Below are positions 57,549 to 64,000 of a DNA stretch of 64,000 bases, piece after piece. The notes under the pieces were generated by a model that saw only the letters and a list, made by a program, of their open reading frames with translations, was not told the DNA's origin and did no database searches. Position 1 is the first letter of the stretch; every line of letters starts with the position of its first letter. A program made the position numbers and the translations under genes. Where the stretch lies: positions 6,696,001 to 6,760,000 of the forward strand of contig NZ_CP115300.1 in NCBI RefSeq assembly GCF_027625935.1. The letters run 5' to 3'. This DNA is from Streptomyces camelliae (GTDB lineage Bacteria > Actinomycetota > Actinomycetes > Streptomycetales > Streptomycetaceae).

Positions 57549-58805
57549 GTGACCGACTCCGGCACAGCCGTCTCCCGGGCGGGGACGACGCCCGCGCTCC
57601 CCGCCCACCGCGACGGCAACATCCGCCGCTGGCTCACCGCCTACACCTCCTCGATGCTGGGCGACAACATCTACTACCTCGCCCTGTCCTGGGCCGCCGT
57701 CCGCTCCGGGACCCCGGCGCAGGCCGGGCTCGTGATGTCGGCGAGCGCGCTGCCCCGGGCCGTCCTGATGCTGGGCGGGGGAGTGGTCGCCGACCGGTTC
57801 GGGCCGCGCCGGGTCGTCATCGGCAGCGACGCCGTCCGCTGCGCGGCCGTCCTCGCCGTGGCCGCCCTGCTCTCCCTCACCCGCCCCGGACTGTGGCTCC
57901 TCACCGTGCTGGCACTGGTCTTCGGGGCGGTCGACGCCGTCTTCGTGCCCGCCGTGGGCGCGCTTCCGCGCCGGCTCACCGGCAAGGACCAGCTCGGCCG
58001 CGTCCAGGGCATGCGCGGCCTCGCCATCCGTTTCGCCGCCGTCGTGGGCGCCCCGCTCGGCGGGCTCGGCGTGGCCTTCGGCGGCGCCCCGGCCGCCTTC
58101 GCCCTCGCCGGACTGCTCATCGCCGTGTCCGTGCCGCTGCTGGTCTCCGTACGGGTACGGGACCTGCCGCCGGACGACGCGCCCAAGGCACCCGGAAGCG
58201 CGTGGAGCGACCTGAAGGCCGGCCTGCGCCACATCCGCGGCCACCGCGTCCTCGCCCCGCTGATGCTCGCCATCGCCCTCGGCGACCTGGGGTTCGTGGG
58301 ACCGCTGAACGTCGGACTGACCCTGCTCGCCGACCGGCGCGGCTGGGGTGCCTCCGGCATGGGCTGGGTGCTCGCCGGGTTCGGCGTCGGCGCGGGTGCC
58401 GCCTCGCTGCTGCTGGCCGTACGGGGGCGGCTGCCGCGCGCCGGGCTCGTCGCCGGGTGCACGATCGCCGTGGGCTCGGTGGCCGTCGGCGCCCTCGCCT
58501 ACACGCCCACCCTGGTCGCGGCCGTCGACACGGCCCTGCTGGTCGGCCTGCTCACCGGGCTCAGCGGGGCCATGTGCGGCGCGCTGCTCCAGACCCAGGC
58601 CGACTCCGCGTACCTCGGCCGGGTTACCGCCGTCTCCAGCCTGGTCAGCCTCGGCCTGACCCCGCTCAGCATGCCGTTCGCGGCCGCCGCGATCGGAGCC
58701 TGGGGGCTGCGCCCGGTCTACGTCGTCAGCGCAGCCGTCTGCGGACTCGGCGGGGTCGTCGCCCTCGCCGTGCCGGCCCTGCGCACCGCCGAACTGCCCC
58801 GCTGA
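57549..58805 (+). CDS. MFS transporter
   Basis: The 418-residue protein has about twelve transmembrane segments, the MFS motif A-like ADRFGPRRVV after helix 2, and a central loop around DLPPDDAPKAPGS. It most resembles drug or macrolide exporters of the MFS. GTG 57549 is used; it starts 4 bases after the toxin-like stop. The open frame back to 57405 is out of phase with any real gene. Confidence 0.9.
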   Translation: MTDSGTAVSRAGTTPALPAHRDGNIRRWLTAYTSSMLGDNIYYLALSWAAVRSGTPAQAGLVMSASALPRAVLMLGGGVVADRFGPRRVVIGSDAVRCAAVLAVAALLSLTRPGLWLLTVLALVFGAVDAVFVPAVGALPRRLTGKDQLGRVQGMRGLAIRFAAVVGAPLGGLGVAFGGAPAAFALAGLLIAVSVPLLVSVRVRDLPPDDAPKAPGSAWSDLKAGLRHIRGHRVLAPLMLAIALGDLGFVGPLNVGLTLLADRRGWGASGMGWVLAGFGVGAGAASLLLAVRGRLPRAGLVAGCTIAVGSVAVGALAYTPTLVAAVDTALLVGLLTGLSGAMCGALLQTQADSAYLGRVTAVSSLVSLGLTPLSMPFAAAAIGAWGLRPVYVVSAAVCGLGGVVALAVPALRTAELPR

Positions 58806-58808
58806 GGG

Positions 58809-59207
<399 letters not shown>

Positions 59208-59236
59208 GGCGTGGCTCCCGTCCCGGACGAGCTGGG

Positions 59237-59872
59237 TCAGAACCCCAGCTGCTTGGTCTCGTGCAGCTTCTCGACGGCGTCCGCGTCGCCCGCCAGATCC
59301 ACCCGGGCCGCGCCCTGCCGGCCGAAGGCGAACAACAGCAGCTCCGACGGCTCACCGGTCACCGTGACCACCGGCGTGCCCCGGTGCGCCACCGCCGTCT
59401 GCCCGTCCGGGCGGCGCAGCACCAGACCCGTCGGAATCCCCCGGCCCAGCAGCCGCGCGGTGCGCTCCAGCCGGGACCACAGGGTGTCCTGGAACACCGG
59501 GTCCAGCTCGCGCGGGCTCCAGTCCGGCTGGGCGCGGCGGACGTCCTCGGTGTGGACGTAGAACTCGACGATGTTGGCCGCCTCGTCCACCTGCTTCAGC
59601 TGGAACGGTGAGAAGCGCGGCGGGCCGGTGCGGATCAGCTGGATCAGCTCGTCGTACGGCTTCGCCGTGTACTCGGCCATCACCTTCTCCAGGCGCGGCA
59701 CCAGCTGCTTGATCAGCGTGCCACCGGCCGCGTCCGGGCGGCGCTCGCGCACGATCACATGCGCGGCCAGATCCCGGGCCCGCCACCCCTCGCAAAGGGT
59801 CTCGGCGTCCGGTCCGACGGTCTCCAGCAGGTCTGCGAGCAGCAGCCGTTCACGCTTGGCGAAGGTCGACAT
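59237..59872 (-). CDS. TIGR03085-type (DinB/maleylpyruvate isomerase-like) protein
   Basis: The 211-residue protein has the N-terminal helical bundle with [23 protein letters not shown] and the region [17 protein letters not shown], which supply the expected metal-binding histidines. The family is close to mycothiol-dependent isomerases; function not known. A -10-like TACGCT lies 6 nt before ATG 59872 on the minus strand. It is divergent from hisI. Confidence 0.85.
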   Translation of the reverse strand: MSTFAKRERLLLADLLETVGPDAETLCEGWRARDLAAHVIVRERRPDAAGGTLIKQLVPRLEKVMAEYTAKPYDELIQLIRTGPPRFSPFQLKQVDEAANIVEFYVHTEDVRRAQPDWSPRELDPVFQDTLWSRLERTARLLGRGIPTGLVLRRPDGQTAVAHRGTPVVTVTGEPSELLLFAFGRQGAARVDLAGDADAVEKLHETKQLGF

Positions 59873-59954
59873 GGAGTCAGCGTACGACCGGGCGCGCAGT
59901 CCGCACACCGGACGGTCCGTTCGGACTGTCACTGCCGCGCGGCACAATGGCCCC

Positions 59955-60356
59955 ATGACCAGCACGACCGGCACGCCCCGGCCCAGCAGCCTCGACCCGG
60001 AGATCGCCGCGCGCCTCAAGCGCAGCCCCGACGGACTCGTCCCCGCCATCGCCCAGCAGTACGACACCGGAGAGGTGCTCATGCTCGGCTGGATGGACGA
60101 CGAGGCGCTGCACCGCACGCTGACCACCGGCCGCTGCACCTACTGGTCGCGCAGCCGCCAGGAGTACTGGGTCAAGGGCGACACCTCGGGCCACTTCCAG
60201 TGGGTGAAGTCGGTCGCGCTGGACTGCGACGCCGACACCGTGCTGGTCCAGGTCGACCAGGTCGGCGCCGCCTGCCACACCGGCGCGCGCACCTGCTTCG
60301 ACGAGGGCGTGCTGCTCAAGGACGCCGATTCGGGCGCCCCGGGCACGGATCAGTAA
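59955..60356 (+). CDS. hisI: Phosphoribosyl-AMP cyclohydrolase HisI
   Basis: The 133-residue monofunctional enzyme has the motif [33 protein letters not shown]. Zinc-binding residues follow in LDCDADT and in [10 protein letters not shown]. It opens the ring of phosphoribosyl-AMP in histidine synthesis. A -10-like CACAAT (59943-59948) lies 6 nt before ATG 59955. It is separate from the main his operon and directly upstream of trpE (11 bases), suggesting joint expression. Confidence 0.95.
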   Translation: MTSTTGTPRPSSLDPEIAARLKRSPDGLVPAIAQQYDTGEVLMLGWMDDEALHRTLTTGRCTYWSRSRQEYWVKGDTSGHFQWVKSVALDCDADTVLVQVDQVGAACHTGARTCFDEGVLLKDADSGAPGTDQ

Positions 60357-60367
60357 GGTCAGCGGCC

Positions 60368-61846
60368 ATGGACCTTGAGACCTTCCGCAAGCTCGCCGCC
60401 GACCGGCGCGTCATCCCGGTCACGCGCAAGCTCCTCGCCGACGGCGACACCCCGGTCGCGCTGTACCGCAAGCTCGCGGCCGAGCGCCCCGGCACCTTCC
60501 TCCTGGAGTCCGCGGAGAACGGCCGCTCCTGGTCCCGGTACTCCTTCGTGGGCGTCCGCAGCGCCGCGACGCTCACCACGCGCGACGGCCAGGCCCACTG
60601 GCAGGGCACCCCGCCCGTCGGCGTCCCGGTCGACGGCGACCCGCTGCAGGTGCTGCGCGCCGCGCTGCAGACCCTGCACACCCCGCATCAGGAGGGCCTG
60701 CCGCCCTTCACCGGCGGCATGGTGGGCTACCTCGGCTACGACATCGTCCGCCGCCTGGAGAAGATCGGCCCCGGCGAGCGCGACGACCTGGGGCTGCCCG
60801 AGCTGACCATGCTCCTGACCAGCGACCTCGCCGTGATGGACCACTGGGAGGGCTCGGTCCTGCTGATCGCCAACGCGATCAACCACAACGACCTCGACAC
60901 CGGGGTGGACGAGGCCTACGCCGACGCCGTGGCCCGGCTCGACGCGATGGAGGCCGACCTCACGCGCGCGGTGGCCCAGCCGCCCGCCGTGCTGCCGCCC
61001 TCGGAGCTGCCCGAGTACACCGCGCTGTGGGGCGGCCCCGACTTCCAGACCGCGGTCGAGGACATCAAGGAGCGCATCCGCGCGGGCGAGGCCTTCCAGG
61101 TCGTGCCCTCCCAGCGCTTCGAGACCCCGTGCACGGCGAGCGCGCTGGACGTCTACCGCGTCCTGCGGGCCACCAACCCCTCGCCGTACATGTACCTGTT
61201 CCGCTTCGACGGGTTCGACGTCGTGGGCTCGTCCCCCGAGGCCCTGGTGAAGGTCGAGGACGGGCAGGCCATGGTCCACCCCATCGCCGGCACCCGTCCG
61301 CGCGGGGCCACCCCGCAGGAGGACCAGGCCCTCGCCGAGGAGCTGCTCGCCGACCCCAAGGAGCGCGCCGAGCACCTGATGCTGGTGGACCTCGGCCGCA
61401 ACGACCTCGGCCGGGTCTGCCGGCCGGGCACGGTCGAGGTGGTCGACTTCATGTCCATCGAGCGCTACTCGCACGTGATGCACATCGTCTCGACCGTCAC
61501 CGGCACGGTCGCCCCGGGCCGCACGGCCTTCGACGTGCTCACCGCCTGCTTCCCCGCGGGCACCCTCTCCGGCGCCCCCAAGCCGCGCGCGATGCAGATC
61601 ATCGACGAGCTGGAGCCGTCCCGCCGCGGTCTGTACGGCGGCTGCGTCGGCTATCTCGACTTCGCGGGCGACTCCGACACGGCCATCGCCATCCGTACGG
61701 CCCTGCTGCGCGACGGCACGGCCTACGTCCAGGCCGGAGCCGGCATCGTCGCCGACTCCGACCCGGTGGCGGAGGACCAGGAGTGCCGCAACAAGGCGGC
61801 GGCGGTCCTCCGCGCGGTGCACACGGCCAACCGGCTTACCTCATAG
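60368..61846 (+). CDS. trpE: Anthranilate synthase component I TrpE
   Basis: The 492-residue protein has the N-terminal feedback region ([16 protein letters not shown]) and the chorismate-binding core with [33 protein letters not shown] and [15 protein letters not shown]. It makes anthranilate with TrpG. Only 11 bases separate it from hisI, so there is no room for a leader-peptide attenuator immediately upstream. Confidence 0.96.
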   Translation: MDLETFRKLAADRRVIPVTRKLLADGDTPVALYRKLAAERPGTFLLESAENGRSWSRYSFVGVRSAATLTTRDGQAHWQGTPPVGVPVDGDPLQVLRAALQTLHTPHQEGLPPFTGGMVGYLGYDIVRRLEKIGPGERDDLGLPELTMLLTSDLAVMDHWEGSVLLIANAINHNDLDTGVDEAYADAVARLDAMEADLTRAVAQPPAVLPPSELPEYTALWGGPDFQTAVEDIKERIRAGEAFQVVPSQRFETPCTASALDVYRVLRATNPSPYMYLFRFDGFDVVGSSPEALVKVEDGQAMVHPIAGTRPRGATPQEDQALAEELLADPKERAEHLMLVDLGRNDLGRVCRPGTVEVVDFMSIERYSHVMHIVSTVTGTVAPGRTAFDVLTACFPAGTLSGAPKPRAMQIIDELEPSRRGLYGGCVGYLDFAGDSDTAIAIRTALLRDGTAYVQAGAGIVADSDPVAEDQECRNKAAAVLRAVHTANRLTS

Positions 61847-61852
61847 GGAGGT

Positions 61853-63067
61853 TCAGCCGGTGAACGCGGCGGTGCCGTTCGGCGTGCCGAGCCCGGACGG
61901 CCCGTCGTACCCGGTGGTGCCGGTGCACAGGTACGAGCCGGAGCAGCTGCCGTTGGAGCCGCTGGTGACGTCGTTCAGCGCCGAGGTGTGGGCGTACGGG
62001 AACGACGACGGGTAGGAGCCGGAGGACGGGGCGCCGGCCAGCGCGTACGTCGCCGCGATCAGCGGCGAGGAGGCGCTGGTGCCGCCGAAGACCATCCAGC
62101 CGCTGCCCTGGCCGTAGGTGTCGTACACCGCGACACCGGTGTTGGGGTCGGCCACGGCCGAGACGTCCGCGACCGTGCGGTTCGCACAGCCGGAGTCCTT
62201 CTGCCAGCTGGGCTTGGCGTCGTCCGCGGAGCAGCCGGAGCCGGCCCCGCTCCACACCGTGTCGGTCCAGCCGCGCGTGTTGGAGGCCGTCTTCAGGGAC
62301 GTACCGCCCACCGCCGTCACGTACTTGGAGGCCGCCGGGTACTCGACGCCGTAGCCGTTGTCACCGGAGGAGACGGTGATGGCGACGCCCGGGTGGTTGA
62401 AGTAGGTGGAGTCGTAGGTGGCGTCGTTGGAGGACTCGGAGCCGCCGTAGCTGTTGGAGACGAACTTCGCACCCAGACTGACGGCGGTGTTCACGCCCGC
62501 GCCCAGGTTGGTCATGCTGGCCGAACTGGCCTCCACCAGCAGGATCTTGCAGTTCGGGCAGGCGGCGCTGACCATGTCGAGGTCGAGGGAGATCTCCTCG
62601 GCCCAGCCGGAGTTGCCGCGCGGGTACTTGGTGCCGCCGCTCTGGTCGACCTTCTTGAAGCAGCCGTTGGCCGTGGTGCAGGCGGACAGGCCGTACTGGG
62701 AGCGGTAGGTGGCGAGGTCGGACTCGGCGTTGGGGTCGTCGTAGGCGTCGACGATCGCCACGGTCTGGCCCGAACCGCCGGTCGCGGAGGGCAGGTTGTA
62801 TGCCGACTGGAGTGAGGCGGGGCCGAAGCCGGAGGGGGCGGCGGCGGCCGTCAGGGCGCTCTCGGCGTGCGCCGACGCCGGGGTGCCGGCGGTGACCTGA
62901 AGAGCGTTGCAGGCCATCACGTCCTTCTGCGTCGGGGCCGCGCAGGCGCGGGCGACGCTGAGGCCGGGGGAGTGGGTGGCCTGCGCGGCCTGGCCGACGG
63001 GGGCGGCCAGGGCGAGGGCGGCTGTGGCGAGCGTGGCCACGGCGGCGAGGGAAGCGGTTCTGCGCAA
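61853..63067 (-). CDS. Secreted S53 (sedolisin) family peptidase
   Basis: The 404-residue protein begins with a signal peptide (basic RRTAS, hydrophobic stretch, APVGQA) and a short pro-region. The catalytic domain shows the sedolisin Glu/Asp pair in SGWAEEISLDLD, the oxyanion Asp in VSSGDNGYG and the nucleophile in FGGTSASSP. TTG 63067 is chosen because GGAGGA lies 7 nt upstream and the signal peptide begins there. The open frame to 63193 would mask it. Its stop is 6 bases from the convergent trpE stop. Confidence 0.88.
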   Translation of the reverse strand: MRRTASLAAVATLATAALALAAPVGQAAQATHSPGLSVARACAAPTQKDVMACNALQVTAGTPASAHAESALTAAAAPSGFGPASLQSAYNLPSATGGSGQTVAIVDAYDDPNAESDLATYRSQYGLSACTTANGCFKKVDQSGGTKYPRGNSGWAEEISLDLDMVSAACPNCKILLVEASSASMTNLGAGVNTAVSLGAKFVSNSYGGSESSNDATYDSTYFNHPGVAITVSSGDNGYGVEYPAASKYVTAVGGTSLKTASNTRGWTDTVWSGAGSGCSADDAKPSWQKDSGCANRTVADVSAVADPNTGVAVYDTYGQGSGWMVFGGTSASSPLIAATYALAGAPSSGSYPSSFPYAHTSALNDVTSGSNGSCSGSYLCTGTTGYDGPSGLGTPNGTAAFTG

Positions 63068-63178
63068 CGTACGTCCTCCACGAAGTGGGTGACCGGGAAG
63101 GGCTGTGGGGGGTGCGCGGTGCCACCCCGGCGCGTGGTGTACGCCAGGGACGCGGAGAACGTACGGATGTCGGGACCA

Positions 63179-63199
63179 CGTCAACAAGGTCATTGTTGA
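63179..63199 (-). promoter_or_regulatory. Inverted repeat overlapping a -35-like hexamer upstream of the S53 peptidase
   Basis: TCAACA (63181-63186) and TGTTGA (63194-63199) flank a 7-nt centre. On the minus strand TTGACG (63184-63179) overlaps one arm and points toward the peptidase. A regulator bound here could block the promoter. The match to a -10 box downstream is weak. Confidence 0.4.
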
Positions 63200-63334
63200 A
63201 GCAGGAACGTTGCTTTGCCTTTCATGAGGAATTCATGTCCCGTTCCTGGCATGGCCATGATGGAAACCTGGGCGGCTCATGGGTTGACGGACCCGGGTGA
63301 GGGTTCGCCCGGGGTTCAGGCGATAGTGGAGTAC

Positions 63335-63961
63335 ATGACTGCTGCCGTACCTCACCCCAGCCCGGCCGGACCCGCCCGGTCCGGCCGGCGGAGCCTCGCC
63401 CTCGCTCTTCTGTGCGGTGCGCTCGGCTCGGCCGTGACGCTGCTCGCGACCCGGCAGCGCTGGGCGGAGGGCACCGCGACGGTGGCCGGCGGCTCCTTCC
63501 CGCTCACCGCCAAGGGCAGCGACGTCACGGGCGTCCCCGCGGCCCTCGCGATAGTGGGCCTCGCCGCGCTCGTCGCCGTCTTCGCCGTCCGCAGGGCCGG
63601 CCGCCTCGTCGTCGCCGGGCTGCTCGCGCTGTCCGGCGCCGGGATCGCGGCCGCCGCCCTGGTGTCCGCCTCCGACAGCTCCGCGCTGGACGACAAGGCG
63701 GCCCAGGCGAGCGGAGACACCTCCGCCACGGTCGCCTCGCTCAGCCACACCGGCTGGCCCTACGTGGCGGTCGCCGGCGGTGCGCTGATCCTGCTGGCCG
63801 GCCTGCTCGCGCTGCGCTACGGAAGCCTGTGGCCCGCCATGTCCGGCCGCTACGAGCGCGGTACCGACCGCCCGCGCCGCAAGGCCAGGCCGGCCGACCC
63901 GGAGCGGCCCGAGGAGATCTGGAAGGCCCTGGACCGGGGCGAGGACCCGACCGGGTCCTGA
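63335..63961 (+). CDS. Tryptophan biosynthesis-associated membrane protein (TIGR02234)
   Basis: The 208-residue protein has four hydrophobic segments, the loop TRQRWAEGTATV after the first helix and the segment GWPYVAVAGGALIL before the last. A charged tail (RPEEIWKALDRGEDP) ends it. The family sits in actinobacterial trp loci; role unknown. ATG 63335 lies 7 nt after a -10-like GATAGT (63322-63327), fitting a leaderless start. The remaining 39 bases of the window hold nothing recognisable. Confidence 0.88.
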   Translation: MTAAVPHPSPAGPARSGRRSLALALLCGALGSAVTLLATRQRWAEGTATVAGGSFPLTAKGSDVTGVPAALAIVGLAALVAVFAVRRAGRLVVAGLLALSGAGIAAAALVSASDSSALDDKAAQASGDTSATVASLSHTGWPYVAVAGGALILLAGLLALRYGSLWPAMSGRYERGTDRPRRKARPADPERPEEIWKALDRGEDPTGS

Positions 63962-64000
63962 GCCGCCGCCCAGGGCCGGTCAAGCACCGGTCAAGGCGCG

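Noticed and set aside
60357..60367. Trp attenuator with a leader peptide before trpE
   Set aside because: Only 11 bases separate hisI and trpE, so no leader peptide or alternative hairpins can fit there.

Overview
The window reads as a chromosome segment from a Streptomyces or very close relative. It is very GC-rich with strong G/C at third codon positions, many GTG and a few TTG starts, a DivIVA/SepF/SepG cell-division cluster, a PriA-type HisA enzyme, and no mobile elements, tRNA or rRNA genes. Nearly all of it is conserved housekeeping sequence; the unusual features are in gaps, small ORFs and repeats.

Layout. 1-4198 (minus): a three-gene set of MoxR-type AAA ATPase, DUF58 protein and transglutaminase-like membrane protein (cut by the window edge). 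4460-5008 (minus): beta-carbonic anhydrase. 5432-23594 (plus): the division and cell-wall (dcw) cluster rsmH, a small repeat-encoded ORF, ftsL, ftsI, murE, murF, mraY, murD, ftsW, murG, ftsQ, ftsZ, pgeF, ylmE, sepF, sepG, divIVA, closed by a rho-independent terminator. Many of these genes overlap by ATGA or GTGA. No mraZ, murC, ddl or ftsA is present.

23788-27241 (minus): ileS with a T-box leader whose specifier is AUC and whose last hairpin covers the ribosome binding site. 27543-33778 (plus): a Lys/Ala-rich DksA-like zinc-finger protein, lspA, an RluD-type pseudouridine synthase, a GNAT, a Na+/H+ antiporter, an SDR and a dienelactone hydrolase-like protein. 33801-38539 (minus): PhoD phosphatase, a membrane-anchored DsbA-like thioredoxin, a membrane protein and a DUF2252 protein. 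38742-42281 (plus): dnaE, followed by a 57-aa minus-strand gene, an NYN-domain protein, an ABC-2 type exporter pair and a small membrane protein whose 3' end is tandemly duplicated. 46931-50980 (minus): YbaK, a Lon N-domain protein, a hypothetical protein and a membrane protein.

51152-56887 (plus): hisD-hisC-hisB-(54-aa membrane peptide)-hisH-priA-(RidA-like)-hisF. Then a degenerate Doc/Fic-like toxin-antitoxin pair, an MFS transporter, a VOC protein and a TIGR03085 protein. 59955-61846: hisI-trpE. The window ends with a minus-strand S53 (sedolisin) peptidase and a tryptophan-locus membrane protein (TIGR02234).

The most interesting item is the array of about ten 30-bp repeats between rsmH and ftsL. 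It forms a 106-codon ORF with a strong ribosome binding site, 4-nt overlaps with both neighbours and Streptomyces-like codon bias. Others are the 196-bp tandem duplication at 46549-46944, a 39-aa ORF bridging the ABC pair, a LacI-type palindrome before the SDR gene, a palindrome abutting the phoD start, and a repeated leaderless-promoter layout.
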